A stretch of 60,058 bases of DNA from Bifidobacteriaceae bacterium (GTDB lineage: Bacteria; Actinomycetota; Actinomycetes; Actinomycetales; WQXJ01), in NCBI GenBank assembly GCA_031270825.1, contig JAISXH010000051.1, positions 1 to 60,058 on the forward strand, in the 5' to 3' direction. This document shows, piece by piece, positions 18,062 through 29,200 of this stretch. The notes beneath the pieces were generated by a model. That model saw only the letters and a list, made by a program, of their open reading frames with translations, searched no databases and was not told the DNA's origin. Position 1 is the first letter of the stretch. The number at the start of each line of letters is the position of its first letter. Made by a program: the position numbers and the translations under genes.

Positions 18062-19384
18062 ATGCGTAGAAGAACATCGCGGCGGGCGGTGCTGGGCGGC
18101 GTGGCGCTGGTGGTCTTGGGCGCCTGCGCCGGCGCCGCAGGCGTGCTCGCGACCAGGTGGCCAGCGCCGGATCTGACACCGTTGGAGCAAGCCACGGCAT
18201 CGGTTATGGTCTTCGCCGAAATCAGCGAACAACCGCTATCGAGGCCGGTAAGCATTATCGGTATTGTCCATCCGCCTCAGACCAAGGACGTGTTCGCGCC
18301 CGGTTCGGCGGCGGCGCCCACTGAGGCCGAGGCCGTCTCGACGGTGTTCAAGGCGATCGGTTCGGCCCCCCTCGCCAAAGACCTCGGCCCGGGCACAGAA
18401 GGGGCGGAGCCGAACACTTCCCTCCCCGCTACGCCAAACGGCGGCGCCGGCCGACCCGCCGAATTGGAGACGTTGCGGTTGGTGGTAACCGTCCAGAAGA
18501 AGGTGGTTGGGGACCTGATTGGGCCAGGGGAGGTCGTGGCCGAGGTGTCAGGCAGACCGGTGTTCGCCATTCCGCCGGGAATGCCCTTTTACCGGAACAT
18601 GGCGGTCGGCGTGAAAGGAGCGGATGTGACCGCCTTTCAAGAATTCTTGAAACAAGCCGGGCATTTCGGGGGTCAGGTTGGCAACGAATTCAATTCGGCC
18701 ACTTTGACCGGATTGCGAGCCTTATACCAGGCGGTCGGATATGACCCGCCTTTGGCCGATGGCGCCAACCCGGGATTCGTGTTGAATGAATTCGTCGAGG
18801 TCGCGGCCGGGGCTGTGCCGGTGGTGGAAGCGGCGGCGGCGGGCACCTCATTAGAGACCGGAACGCCATTGGTCCGGGTGGTGACGGGCCAGCCGTGGGT
18901 GAGCGGTCGGGTGTCGCTGCTGGATGTGGAGGCGTTGGGCGAAGGCGCCGAAGTGACGGTGACGGCAGCTGAGGTGGAACCCCTGGCGGCGACAGTCGGG
19001 ACAGTCGGCGAATACCAAACCGACGGCACGGCCGGCTACGACCTGACCATTCCGTTGACAGTTGAGTGGTTCGACGCCGCAGGCGACGTCCAGCAAGTCA
19101 CCGTCTCCCCGGTGGGGGAAACGCCGGTCGGTCCGGCCGCCCCGCTGACCGCCATCCGCGAGGACGCCAAGGGCGTCTACCTGCTGGCGGCCGTGGAGGC
19201 CGGGGCCGGCAGGGATGGCGCTACCCCGAGCGCGGGCGCTGGCGCCGGCCAAGACCAGGCCGTCGAACGGGTCGCGATCACTATCACCGGGCAGGTGGGA
19301 GGCTACGCGTTAATCGCCGCAGACGAAGCCCTGCCGATCGGCCGCCGGATCGTGGTGTCAGGTGACGGCGGCGCCGCCGGTTGA
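18062..19384 (+). CDS. Periplasmic-type adaptor with peptidoglycan-binding domain (MacA-like)
   Basis: A 440-residue exported protein. The N-terminus TSRRAVLGGVALVVLGAC combines a twin-arginine-like motif with a lipobox, so it may be a Tat-type or ordinary lipoprotein. The middle has a peptidoglycan-binding-type repeat (VGVKGADVTAFQEFLKQAG to LRALYQAVGY, about 180-230), followed by beta-rich sections as in MacA/HlyD adaptors. GGGAGGGG precedes the ATG. Its end overlaps the ABC gene by 23 bases. Presumed role: linking the MacB-type transporter to the cell wall. The second copy of this arrangement is at 51862. Confidence 0.75.
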   Translation: MRRRTSRRAVLGGVALVVLGACAGAAGVLATRWPAPDLTPLEQATASVMVFAEISEQPLSRPVSIIGIVHPPQTKDVFAPGSAAAPTEAEAVSTVFKAIGSAPLAKDLGPGTEGAEPNTSLPATPNGGAGRPAELETLRLVVTVQKKVVGDLIGPGEVVAEVSGRPVFAIPPGMPFYRNMAVGVKGADVTAFQEFLKQAGHFGGQVGNEFNSATLTGLRALYQAVGYDPPLADGANPGFVLNEFVEVAAGAVPVVEAAAAGTSLETGTPLVRVVTGQPWVSGRVSLLDVEALGEGAEVTVTAAEVEPLAATVGTVGEYQTDGTAGYDLTIPLTVEWFDAAGDVQQVTVSPVGETPVGPAAPLTAIREDAKGVYLLAAVEAGAGRDGATPSAGAGAGQDQAVERVAITITGQVGGYALIAADEALPIGRRIVVSGDGGAAG

Positions 19385-21395
19385 CCGGCCGGCGGCGCGA
19401 ACAGACGGGCTCGCGCCACCGCAGCTCAGCCCAGCCTGGCCGTTGATCTGCCTGCGGGCGGTCGACAAGCGGGTCGGGCGCAATGGCGAGGTCGCCGCGT
19501 TGCGCCACGTCGACCTCGATGTCTGGCCGGGCGAGTTCGTCGCGGTCACCGGCCCGTCTGGGTCTGGAAAATCGACGCTGCTGGCCATCCTGGGCCTCCT
19601 GGACACGCCAACGGCGGGCCGGTACTGGTTCGACGCCGCCGACGTGGCCGCTTTGGATGAGATCGGGCGCAACCGGTTCCGAGGCAACCAACTCGGGTTC
19701 GTTTTCCAGAGTTCGTATCTGATCGGCGACGACTCGGCCGTCTTGAACGCCGGCCTGGCGCTGAGGGTGCGAGGAGTCCGGGCTCGCGACCGCGACCGCC
19801 TGTCCCGCCAAGCGTTGACCGGCGTCGGTTTGGCAGACCGCGCCCAGACCCGCGCCAAGCGGCTGTCCGGCGGCGAGCGCCAACGTGTCGCCCTGGCGCG
19901 GGCTCTGGTGCCGGGGCCGCGCCTGGTCCTAGCGGACGAGCCGACCGGAGCGTTGGACACGGCATCGGCGGCCGGCCTGATCGCCCAACTGCGCGCGGCC
20001 GCAGACCGGGGCACCACCGTGATCGTGGTCACTCACGATCCGGCTGTGGCGGCGGCGGCCGACCGGGCGGTCACCTTGGCGGACGGGGTCCTAGCGGGCG
20101 CCGCGCCGCCGCCCCGCCCAGTACTGTTTGGAGATCCGGCCGCGCTCGCGGCGCCCGAGCTGGAGGCTTCCGCAACGGGAGCTTCCGCGCAGGTGTCGCG
20201 CTTGGCCCGGTGGGTAGCCGAAGCCGCCGATGCCGTTCGCGCGGTCATCGACACCTCGGTGCGCTCGGTGCTACTCCTGTTGGCGTACACCCTTGGGGTG
20301 GCGGCCCTGGTCGGGGCCTCCGGCCTGACCCAGTCCGCGTCCGGAGCGGTGGCCGGGCGCCTGCTCGACGCCGCCTCTAACTCGCTCTATGTGTCGACAT
20401 CGACCCAGACGTCCAGCGGACCGGCCGGCTTCGCCGGCTTGGCGCAGGCCGCCGCCAGCCTGGAAACCCTGGCCGGGGTCAAAACGGCGGCGCCGCATAT
20501 GTCTTACGCGCCAGCTGACGTCGAGGTGCGCCGACTCACCCCGAGCACCAAGACCTTGTCGGTTCTACTGCGGAACGACATCGTGGTGTGCGACTCGCGC
20601 TATCCGGCCCAGTTGGGCGGCCAGGTCGCCGCTGGAGCGCCGCTGACCATCTTGGACAACACCTGGGGTGGTTTGGTCGCCGTGCTGGGCGCCCAGACGG
20701 CCGAGTCATTGGGCGTCGCAGAGGCCGGGCCGGGAGTCACGGTTTGGGTCAACCAGCACCCGGTCCCGGTGGTCTCCCTGCTGAAACCGACCGGGTCGGA
20801 GGGTCTGGACGGCGGTCTGCTGCTGTCCCCGGCGGGCGCCGAGCTGTTAAGCATCCCAATCAGCGCGACGATCCTGGTGGGAAGTGCTCCCGGGCGCGCC
20901 GAGGCCCTCCACGACGCGATCCCGATGGCGCTGGCGCCCGCCAACCCTGGAGAGATTGAAGTTTCCGTGCCATCCGACTTGGCGTCTCTGCAGGCCGGGG
21001 TGGCATCCAACCTGAGCGGGCTGATGAACGCCATCGGATGGGTGATTCTGGCCCTGGCCGCCATGAGCGCCGCGACCTCAATGCTGTTGTCGATCCACCA
21101 GCGCGCCCCGGAGATCGCCCTGCGCCGGGCGGTGGGCGCCACCCGACTGGCGATCTGGCGCGGATTCATGGCCGAAGGCGCCCTGATCGGTCTGGCCGGC
21201 GGGACCATTGGGGCGCTGGCCGGAGTGGCTGGGACCATCGCGCTGGCCCGCGCCCGCGGCTGGACTCCGGCGGTCGGCCTGCAGCTACCCGCCACCGCCG
21301 TGGTCTTGGGACTGGCCACCGCCATCCTGGCGGCGGCCCTACCCGCCGCCCACGCCGCCCACCGCAAGCCAGCAACACTCCTGCGCGGCACCTGA
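19362..21395 (+). CDS. MacB-type ABC transporter, ATPase fused to permease
   Basis: A 677-residue fusion. The ATPase (about 25-235) shows Walker A TGPSGSGKSTL, signature LSGGERQRVALARAL and Walker B LVLADEPTGALD. The permease follows with one transmembrane segment (SVLLLLAYTLGVAALVGASG), an extracytoplasmic domain of about 230 residues and three C-terminal segments with the FtsX/MacB core (LRRAVGATRLAIW). MacB proteins do not pump from the cytoplasm; they drive an external adaptor or release lipoproteins and peptides. The GTG start overlaps the adaptor gene. In the other locus the ATPase and permease are separate genes. Confidence 0.87.
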   Translation: MTAAPPVDRPAARTDGLAPPQLSPAWPLICLRAVDKRVGRNGEVAALRHVDLDVWPGEFVAVTGPSGSGKSTLLAILGLLDTPTAGRYWFDAADVAALDEIGRNRFRGNQLGFVFQSSYLIGDDSAVLNAGLALRVRGVRARDRDRLSRQALTGVGLADRAQTRAKRLSGGERQRVALARALVPGPRLVLADEPTGALDTASAAGLIAQLRAAADRGTTVIVVTHDPAVAAAADRAVTLADGVLAGAAPPPRPVLFGDPAALAAPELEASATGASAQVSRLARWVAEAADAVRAVIDTSVRSVLLLLAYTLGVAALVGASGLTQSASGAVAGRLLDAASNSLYVSTSTQTSSGPAGFAGLAQAAASLETLAGVKTAAPHMSYAPADVEVRRLTPSTKTLSVLLRNDIVVCDSRYPAQLGGQVAAGAPLTILDNTWGGLVAVLGAQTAESLGVAEAGPGVTVWVNQHPVPVVSLLKPTGSEGLDGGLLLSPAGAELLSIPISATILVGSAPGRAEALHDAIPMALAPANPGEIEVSVPSDLASLQAGVASNLSGLMNAIGWVILALAAMSAATSMLLSIHQRAPEIALRRAVGATRLAIWRGFMAEGALIGLAGGTIGALAGVAGTIALARARGWTPAVGLQLPATAVVLGLATAILAAALPAAHAAHRKPATLLRGT

Positions 21396-21592
21396 GCTGG
21401 ACCGCATCCGAACTGAGCCGTGTCTGAACTGGGCCGCGCCGGCAGGCCAACTGGCGCCCTTGAGGCACGGGGCCTCGCGCCGATCGATTACGGGCCGCCT
21501 CGGCGCGCCGGGCGCGCCGCACGAAAGTCTGGGGACGAGCTGCTCCCGGCCGGATACAATTCTCGGCATCCGCCGACTGCCGGGAGTTCTCC

Positions 21593-22924
21593 TTGTCCAT
21601 GATGCCCAGCCCGAACCCGGGTGCCGTCCCAGTGGGGGACACCACCGACCTGCTGCGCGCCACCCTTGAGGCGGTGGCTCCGGGCACGGAGCTGCGCGGA
21701 GCGCTCGAGCGGATCGCCCGCGGCCGCACCGGCGGGTTGATAGTGCTGGGCTTCGATCCGGTGGTCGATTCGATCTGCTCCGGAGGCTTCGAACTGGACG
21801 TGCCTTTCTCCGCCACTCGGCTGCGGGAGTTGTCGAAGATGGACGGCGCCGTGGTGCTCGACTTCGAGCGCGGACGGATCGTTCGGGCGGCCGTCCAGCT
21901 GCTACCCGACCCGTCGATCCCGACCAGCGAATCCGGCACGCGGCACCGCACCGCCGAACGGGTGGCGAAGCAGACCGGACACCCGGTGATCTCGGTCTCG
22001 CAGTCGATGAACATCGCCGCCCTATACGTTCATGGCATCCGGCACGTGCTGCTCGACCCGGAGGAACTGGCCGCCCGCGCCAGCCAGGCCCTGGTGACGT
22101 TGGAGCGCTACCGCGCCCGGCTGGAAGACGTCGCCGCCAATTTGACCGCCCTGGAGGTCGAGGACCTGACCACAGCCCGCCAAGTGGCGGAAGTGGCCGG
22201 CAGCCAGGAGATGGTTTGGCGGATCGGCCAAGAGATCGCCGACGTTCTGACCGAACTGGGCACGGCTGGGCGGCTCCTGCGCATGCAGTTCGACCAGGCC
22301 ATCTCCGGCATTGAACAGGAGCGGAGCCTGCTGATGCGCGATTACGTGGTCCACACCCCCAAGGGCGCGGGGCCGGCCGGGGATGCGGCCGATGCCGCAC
22401 CGGCGCAGGTCGCGCACCAGGGGACGACCGACGCGCCAACAACAGGTGAGCGGACGGCATCGGCGGCAGGCGAGCGGGCGGCATCGGCGGCGGGTGAGCG
22501 GACGGCATCGGCGGCAGGCGAGGAGACGGCGCCTACGTCAGGCGACCAGACGCCAACGACGCCAACGACGCCAACGACGCCAGACGATGCCGTCGCCAGA
22601 GCGTTGGCCGCGTTGGCGGCGTTGGAAGCGAACGCCCTGATCGAACCGGAAAAAGTGGCTCTGGAACTGGGGCTGATCGACTCGCCGACGGCCATCGAAA
22701 CGCGGGTCAGACCGCGCGGACACAGGCTGCTCTCGGCGGTGCCGGGACTGGACGGGCCCACTGCCGAGGCGATCATCGCCCGATTCGGTTCCTTGCAGGA
22801 CATCCTGGGCGCCGGCCTGGAAGACCTTCGCACAGCCTCCGGGCTGGACCGGCAGCGGGCGCGCACCATCCGCGAGGGCCTCTCGCGGATCGCCGAGACG
22901 GCTACGCTCGAAAGATTCGTCTGA
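21593..22924 (+). CDS. disA: DNA integrity scanning diadenylate cyclase DisA
   Basis: Makes the second messenger c-di-AMP while scanning DNA. The DAC domain is intact: [13 protein letters not shown] and [15 protein letters not shown] carry the DGA and RHR motifs, and the C-terminal helix-hairpin-helix region ([23 protein letters not shown]) binds DNA. Between them (about residues 265-325) is an unusual low-complexity insert of TASAAGER-type repeats and a TPTTPTTP run. TTG 21593 lies 6 bases after GGGAG and is preferred; ATG 21599 or 21602 are alternatives. TACAAT at 21555-21560 is a possible -10. Confidence 0.93.
   Translation: MSMMPSPNPGAVPVGDTTDLLRATLEAVAPGTELRGALERIARGRTGGLIVLGFDPVVDSICSGGFELDVPFSATRLRELSKMDGAVVLDFERGRIVRAAVQLLPDPSIPTSESGTRHRTAERVAKQTGHPVISVSQSMNIAALYVHGIRHVLLDPEELAARASQALVTLERYRARLEDVAANLTALEVEDLTTARQVAEVAGSQEMVWRIGQEIADVLTELGTAGRLLRMQFDQAISGIEQERSLLMRDYVVHTPKGAGPAGDAADAAPAQVAHQGTTDAPTTGERTASAAGERAASAAGERTASAAGEETAPTSGDQTPTTPTTPTTPDDAVARALAALAALEANALIEPEKVALELGLIDSPTAIETRVRPRGHRLLSAVPGLDGPTAEAIIARFGSLQDILGAGLEDLRTASGLDRQRARTIREGLSRIAETATLERFV
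22445..22516 (+). repeat. 24-base tandem repeat inside disA
   Basis: Three consecutive 24-base units (22445-22468, 22469-22492, 22493-22516) encode the 8-residue unit GERTASAA and its variants, followed by a partial fourth. A run of ACGCCAACG units follows at about 22551-22580. The insert stays in frame and lies in the linker before the DNA-binding domain. Confidence 0.85.
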
Positions 22925-22946
22925 ATCATTGTGGAAGGATCGATCC

Positions 22947-25067
22947 ATGGATCACCGGCTGCCTTCCGACCGCTACGGCGACCGGGAGCTGAGTTGGCTG
23001 GCCTTCAACCAGCGCGTCCTGGAACTGTCCGAGGACCAAGACCTGCCGCTGCTTGAGCGCGTTCGCTTCCTGTCCATTTTCAGTTCGAATCTGGACGAAT
23101 TCTTCATGGTCCGGGTGGCGGGCCTGCAGCGCCGGATGGACGCGGGCATGGCCGTGGTGGCCGCCTCCGGCTTGACGCCACGCCAGTTGATGGACGCGAT
23201 CCAGTCGCGCGCCCACCAATTGGTCGACCGCCAGGTGAGCTGCTTTGAGCAGCGCATCCAACCGGCTTTGGCGGCCGAAGGCATAACCCTGGTCCGCTGG
23301 GACCAGCTCGAAGAGCATGAACATGACCGCCTGGGCAAGTTCTTCCGCAAACAGATTTATCCGGTTCTGACTCCGCTGGCGGTCGACCCGGCGCACCCGT
23401 TCCCGTACATCTCGGGGCTGTCGCTGAACCTGGCCGTCATTCTGACCGACGACAAAGGAAAGACCCACTTCGCGCGGGTCAAAATCCCCGAGACCCTGCC
23501 GCGGTTCGTGGCGGTCGACTCGAAAGGCAAGCCCCGCGAACCGGCGGTGGCGGATCTGGCGAAAGGGCCGACATCGTTCGTGCCCATCGAGGACGTGGTC
23601 TCCAATCATCTGACCGAGTTGTTCCCCGGCATGGAGATCAGCGGCGTCCACACTTTCCGGGTGACCCGCAACGAGGACGTGGAGGTCGAGGAGGACGATG
23701 CCGAAAACCTCCTCAAAGCGATGGAACGCGAGTTGCTGCGCCGGCGCTTCGGGCCGCCGATCCGCCTGGAGGTCGCCGCCGGCATTTCCGATCAGGCCCG
23801 GAAGCTGCTGATCCGGGGTCTGCAGATCACCGACAAAGAGGTTTACGAGCTGGCTGAGCCGCTGGATTATCGCGGTCTCAATGTGATCGCCGACCTGGAC
23901 CGCCCAGACCTGGTCTATCCGCCTTTCGTGCCCACCACCCACCCAAGCTTGGCCGAGGTCGAAAGCGCCGAGCCGACCGACATTTTCGCCGCGATCAGGG
24001 CCAGCGATCTGCTGCTACATCATCCGTATGACTCTTTCTCCACTTCGGTGCAGACCTTCTTGGCCCAGGCCGCCGCCGATCCAGACGTCTTGACAATCAA
24101 ACAGACGTTGTATAGGACTTCAGGCGATTCGCCGATTGTCGATTCGCTCATCGACGCCGCCCAGGCGGGCAAACAGGTTCTGGCTTTGGTGGAGTTGAAG
24201 GCCCGCTTCGACGAAGAGGCGAACATCACCTGGGCGCGCAAACTCGAAGAGGCCGGCGTCCACGTGGTCTATGGAGTGGTCGGTCTGAAGACCCACTGCA
24301 AGCTGATGTTGGTGGTGCGTTCGGAGACCGGCGGCCTGAGGCGCTACTGCCACGTCGGCACCGGCAACTACAACCCCAAGACCGCGCGACTGTATGAGGA
24401 CATCGGCCTGCTCACGGCCGACCCGGAAGTCGGCCAAGATGTGACCCGCCTGTTCAACCAGCTGTCCGGGTACGCCCCGGCTTCGACATTTCAACGCCTG
24501 CTGGTGGCCCCGACCTCGATCCGTTCGGGGCTGATCGACCGAATCGAACGCGAGGTGGCCAACCATCAGGCCGGCCTTGAGGCCTGGGTCCGAATCAAGG
24601 TGAACTCGGTGGTCGACGAGGCGACCCTTGACGCCCTCTATAACGCCTCGGGGGCCGGCGTGCCAGTGGAGATGGTGGTGCGGGGCATCTGCGCGGTCCG
24701 CCCGGGGGTGCCCGGCCTGTCGGAGAACATCCAGGTCCGGTCGATCCTGGGCCGTTTCCTAGAACACGCCCGCGTCTACGCTTTCGCCAACGGAGGCGAT
24801 CCGGACGTGTTGATCGGATCGGCCGATTTGATGCACCGGAACCTCGACCGCCGGGTTGAGGCTTTGGTGAACCTCCGCGATCCAGAACAAGTCACCGAAC
24901 TGCTCGACATGTTGCGCTTGTCCATGAGCCCCACTATTGCCGCCTGGGATCTCCAGCCCGACGGCGCCTGGGTGGCCAACCGCAAGGATTCCGACGGCCG
25001 GCCCCTCGAAGACATCCAGAATGCCTTCATGGCTCGTCAACGCCGATCGGGAGCCAGAGTCCGTTGA
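22947..25067 (+). CDS. ppk1: Polyphosphate kinase 1
   Basis: Polymerises ATP gamma-phosphate into polyphosphate and can run in reverse. The N-terminal [15 protein letters not shown], the [16 protein letters not shown] segment, and the phosphorylated histidine in [25 protein letters not shown] are all present, as is the second conserved segment near [12 protein letters not shown]. The ATG at 22947 is used because AAGGA stands 7 bases upstream; a GTG at 22929 is less likely. The 706-residue length is normal. The stop overlaps the TTG of mutT1. Confidence 0.95.
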   Translation: MDHRLPSDRYGDRELSWLAFNQRVLELSEDQDLPLLERVRFLSIFSSNLDEFFMVRVAGLQRRMDAGMAVVAASGLTPRQLMDAIQSRAHQLVDRQVSCFEQRIQPALAAEGITLVRWDQLEEHEHDRLGKFFRKQIYPVLTPLAVDPAHPFPYISGLSLNLAVILTDDKGKTHFARVKIPETLPRFVAVDSKGKPREPAVADLAKGPTSFVPIEDVVSNHLTELFPGMEISGVHTFRVTRNEDVEVEEDDAENLLKAMERELLRRRFGPPIRLEVAAGISDQARKLLIRGLQITDKEVYELAEPLDYRGLNVIADLDRPDLVYPPFVPTTHPSLAEVESAEPTDIFAAIRASDLLLHHPYDSFSTSVQTFLAQAAADPDVLTIKQTLYRTSGDSPIVDSLIDAAQAGKQVLALVELKARFDEEANITWARKLEEAGVHVVYGVVGLKTHCKLMLVVRSETGGLRRYCHVGTGNYNPKTARLYEDIGLLTADPEVGQDVTRLFNQLSGYAPASTFQRLLVAPTSIRSGLIDRIEREVANHQAGLEAWVRIKVNSVVDEATLDALYNASGAGVPVEMVVRGICAVRPGVPGLSENIQVRSILGRFLEHARVYAFANGGDPDVLIGSADLMHRNLDRRVEALVNLRDPEQVTELLDMLRLSMSPTIAAWDLQPDGAWVANRKDSDGRPLEDIQNAFMARQRRSGARVR

Positions 25068-26086
25068 CCATCACGCTGCACAAAGCCAAGCCGTCGCTCG
25101 GGGGGACCAGGCCGGCCACGACCGGCCTAGACGCCGCCGGCGCCCTGGTCTGGCGCGTTGAGGACGATCATTTGGAAGTCCTCCTGGTGCACCGGCCGCG
25201 CTATGACGACTGGTCCTGGCCGAAGGGGAAACTGGAGGCCGGCGAGGATCTGATCACCTGCGCCTGGCGCGAAGTGCTGGAGGAGACCGGCCGTCAAGTG
25301 GTGATCGGCAGGCCGCTGCCGAAGGTCTCATATCCGCTGGCCAGCGGCACAATCAAGACCGTCTACTATTGGGCGGCCCGGCTCGCCTCCGATGCCGACA
25401 ATCCAGCCGTCTGCGCCCGTCCGGCTTACCCCACCGCGTCTAGGACTGAGATCGATCGGACCCGTTGGCTGCCTGCCGACGCGGCCCTGCGCCGACTCAC
25501 CAGGGCGACCGACCGGGTCCCCCTGCTCAAGCTGATGAACTACCACCAGCGCGGCCAGCTAGACACCCGCCCGGTGGTGGTGATCCGCCACGCCCAAGCC
25601 TATGACCGCGCCAAATGGACCAAGTTGGACGGGCTGCGCCCGTTGACGGCGCAGGGCCGCGCCCGCGCCCGCGGCGCCGTCCCGCTGCTGGCGGCCTTAG
25701 GCATCCGCCGGGTCATCTCTTCACCGTGGACCCGCTGCCGCGCCACCGTGCGCCCTTACGCCCACCGCGCCCGCCTGGCCGTCAACACCAACCGCTGGCT
25801 GACCGAATCCGCCGCCAAGACCAAACCCGCCCGCGCGATCGGGCTGATGCGCCGTATCCTGAGCGGAGGACCGCCGGTGGTGGTCTGTTCGCACCGTCCG
25901 GTCCTGCCGCTGTTGCTGGGCGTGGTGGCGGAACGCGCCGCCGCCAAGGTCCACCGCGCGCTGGCCACCGGACCGCTCGCCACCGGCGAGGCCGCCATAG
26001 CCCACACCGTGCACACCAGCGGCGGCAAAGTCAAAGTGGTCGCGCTGGACCGCATCCGCCCGCCTCTGGTCTACCGCCACCGTTGA
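25064..26086 (+). CDS. mutT1: MutT1-type Nudix hydrolase with histidine phosphatase domain
   Basis: A two-domain 340-residue protein as in mycobacterial MutT1, which hydrolyses 8-oxo-dGTP and dinucleoside polyphosphates. The N-terminal Nudix box is [20 protein letters not shown]. The C-terminal half is a phosphoglycerate-mutase-like domain whose catalytic motif reads [12 protein letters not shown] (RHA rather than RHG), with a later CSHRP segment. The TTG start shares TTGA with the ppk stop. The ppk-mutT1 neighbourhood is conserved in actinobacteria and suggests linked polyphosphate and nucleotide metabolism. Confidence 0.88.
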   Translation: MTITLHKAKPSLGGTRPATTGLDAAGALVWRVEDDHLEVLLVHRPRYDDWSWPKGKLEAGEDLITCAWREVLEETGRQVVIGRPLPKVSYPLASGTIKTVYYWAARLASDADNPAVCARPAYPTASRTEIDRTRWLPADAALRRLTRATDRVPLLKLMNYHQRGQLDTRPVVVIRHAQAYDRAKWTKLDGLRPLTAQGRARARGAVPLLAALGIRRVISSPWTRCRATVRPYAHRARLAVNTNRWLTESAAKTKPARAIGLMRRILSGGPPVVVCSHRPVLPLLLGVVAERAAAKVHRALATGPLATGEAAIAHTVHTSGGKVKVVALDRIRPPLVYRHR

Positions 26087-26175
26087 CCTGCCCGATTCGT
26101 GATCGACAGCGGGATCTTCAGGGCCGAGGCCGACGATCTGATCGGGCGCGGGAGTCCCTAGTGTTCAGTTGGCCC

Positions 26176-26204
26176 GGCCGGCCCGGAGTGTCACCGAGCC
26201 GGCC
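26176..26204. terminator. Strong GC hairpin between convergent mutT1 and the BACON gene
   Basis: GGCCGGCCCGG (26176-26186), a 7-base loop and CCGAGCCGGCC (26194-26204) form an 11-base stem with one mismatch. It lacks a U-run, which is common for high-GC actinobacteria. Its place between convergent genes suits a bidirectional terminator. Confidence 0.4.
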
Positions 26205-26232
26205 CGGTCGGCCTGTCCCCTCGCCCAAAGAA

Positions 26233-29200
26233 TCAGGCGCGTTGGGTGACCGTGATAGTGGTTGTCTCCTCACCGCCGGTGACGGTGATCGTGGCCGTGC
26301 GGACCGCTCCAGACAGGTTCGGATCAGCCGCTATGACCAGGCCGGATCCGGACGGGTTCTGACCCGGAGCGACATGCAACCACCCCGCATCCGTCGCCGC
26401 CTGCCAGGCCACCGGGGCGAAACCGGGCCCGGTCGCGTCGACCGTGCGGGTCACCTCCCCGCCGCCAGCCGCGACCGTCCACGTCGCCGCGCCGGCGTAC
26501 ACCTGCGGGACACCGGCCTGGAACACCACCAAGGTCGCCACCACCTTGGCGCCTGCCCTGACCGTCACCAAACCGCGCCGGGCCGACCCGTTGTTCACCG
26601 TCGCCGTCGCCGAAACCTGCCCGGTTGACGGATTGGCGGACGCGGACAACCACGACACGTCATCGGACACCGACAACGACCCATAACCCGACAAACCGGA
26701 CGACCACCCGGCCGACTGCGCCAGCCTCGACAACTCCAACACATCCGCAGACGACCACGCCGCGGAACGGGTGGCCGGGCCGGCCGCCTGGGTGACCTTG
26801 AAGGTCCTCACCGCAGAGGCGGCCGTCACCGTCACCGTGGCTGTGCGGGTTTGCCCGGTCGGGTTCGGGTCGACACCCAACACCAGCAATCCACCGGCCG
26901 GCTGCGCGCCCTCGGGGACGCTCACCCAGCCCTGGTCAGCGGACGCCGCCCAAGCGGCCCGGTTCACGGCCACCTGCACACCCAAAGAACCCACCTCCGG
27001 CGGCGCCGACCACAACGTTGGCGACAGCGACACCGACGCCGCCGGCGCGGCGGCCTGCTTGACCACAACTTCCCTGGTCAACTCGCCGGCCTTGAACACC
27101 AAGGTGGCCTGCCTGGCGGCGCCCTCGTTGCGGGTCGCGCGCACCACCTGGCGATCACCGGACACATGGTCGGCGCCAGCCGCGGGCGACAGCTCCAACC
27201 AATCTGGCACACCACTGGCATCGAGGCGCCACACCCCGACCGAAGCGTTGATCTGGAACACCTCCAGAGCGCCGCCCCACGCCGGCGACCACGACGCCGG
27301 CGAACTCGTCAACGTCGCCGCCGCCTGGGACACCGCGATCGTCTTCACGATCGCGCCCGCGGTGACCGTGAACGAAGCTGTGCGGGCAGCCCCCGGGTTC
27401 GGGGCCGCCACCACGGTGAACGAATCACCCGTCCCGCCTGCGGCCGGCCCCACGCTCAGCCACGCCGCCGATGACACCACCGACCAGGCGCCCTGGTTCG
27501 TGGTCACCTTCACCACCCGCGAGCCACCCTCACGGCCCGGGGACCAGGACGTGGCCGGGCTCAGCGTCAGGGTCCCGGCCGCCTGGGTGACACGGAAGGT
27601 GGCCGATTTCGACCCGCCCGCCACCGTCACCGTCACAGACCTGGCCGCACCCGGGTTCGCCCCCGCCGAGAACGCCACCACCGCTCCCTGCGCCGACGGC
27701 TCGACACTGTGTGACAACCAACCGGCCGAATACGAAACACCCAGCGGGGACTGATTCGTGAACACCACCAAGTCGAAATCGCCGCCGGTCGGGGGCGCCG
27801 CCCACGAAGAGGCCGACAACGTCAACACCGGCACCGAACCCGCCGCCTGGCTGACCGTGACGGTCCTCGCCACCGAACCAGTCGGACCAGTCACCACCAC
27901 TTTCACCGTCCCGGACCGCGCGCCGCCGGCATTGGCAGACGCCGACACGACCAGCTGGCCTCCGGACACCCCTGAGGACGGGGACACCGACAACCAGGCC
28001 TGATCCGCCGATGCCGACCACGACTCTTGATTCGTCGTCACGCCCACGCTGACCTGACCGCCGGCCGCGCCAGCCGAGAAACTCGACCGCGACAACGACA
28101 GGGTCGTGCCTGGGCCGGCAGCCTGCGACACCGACACCTTCAGGGCCATGTCCCCGGCCCTCACGGTGACGAACCCGGTCCGCGCCGAACCGTAGTTCTT
28201 CGCGGCCACGACCTGCACGTCGCCGCCGGCCGCACCCGAGGGCGTCACCGACAACCAGGACACGTCCGCCGATGCCGACCACACCGGCACGCTCGAGGTC
28301 ACACGCACGCTCGTGGTCGCGCCCGCCGCCGATGCCGACCACGTCGCCTTCGACAGCGCCAGGCTCCCAGCCGCCTGCGTGACCACGAACCCCCGCTCCA
28401 AGCCCCCGGCCTGGAACACCACCACGCCAGAGCGGGCCACATCGGCCGGGTTGGCGCTCGCCACCAGATTCACCGCCTGTCCAGACGCGCCCGCATCCGG
28501 AGACGCCGACAGCCAATCCTGATCTGCCGTGACCGACCACGAGGTCAAACTGGTGGAGACCACCGCCGTGACAGAGCCCCCAGCCGTCGGCGCCGCCCAG
28601 CTCGTCGGCGCCACAGCCAGGTCAATAGCAGGCGCGTAGTGATACAAGTCGTAACTCACCGGGAAGTCCACCAACGGGTCCGCGTTGCCGATCGCCAAGT
28701 AATACCGCTCCCCGGCGGCCAGCGACTGGAGAATGTTGTAGCTCATGGTCGCACTCGAGTTGGCGCCGGTCGCCAACAGCGCGCCTGAGGCGTCATACAG
28801 CCGGGCCACTGTCGCGGGGACGCCGGGCGTCTTGGACGCGTAGAACCGATACTGCCCGGTCGTGGGCGCGTCGAAGGCGAAATAGTCCAAGTCCTCGCCC
28901 ACCTCCAAGACGCCGGTTCGATACCTGGTCGAGCCCGCGACCGGCCCCATCACCGTGGCCGTGGCGGGGGAGTTACCGTGCAGGTCGGCGCCTTGTTCGA
29001 CCCAGATGGTCGCTGTCTCGCCGTTGGCGCTCAACTGGATTTGCCCGGAGCGGGCCGGCCCGGTGTGAGGCGACACTGTGACCACCAGAACGCCGCTGAC
29101 GCCGCTGACGCCGCTGGTCGGCGAAACCGCCACCCAATCCGGCTGGGAATCCACCTGCCAGGGCCCATTAGCCGCCCAGACCGTGAACTCCCGGCTCCCG

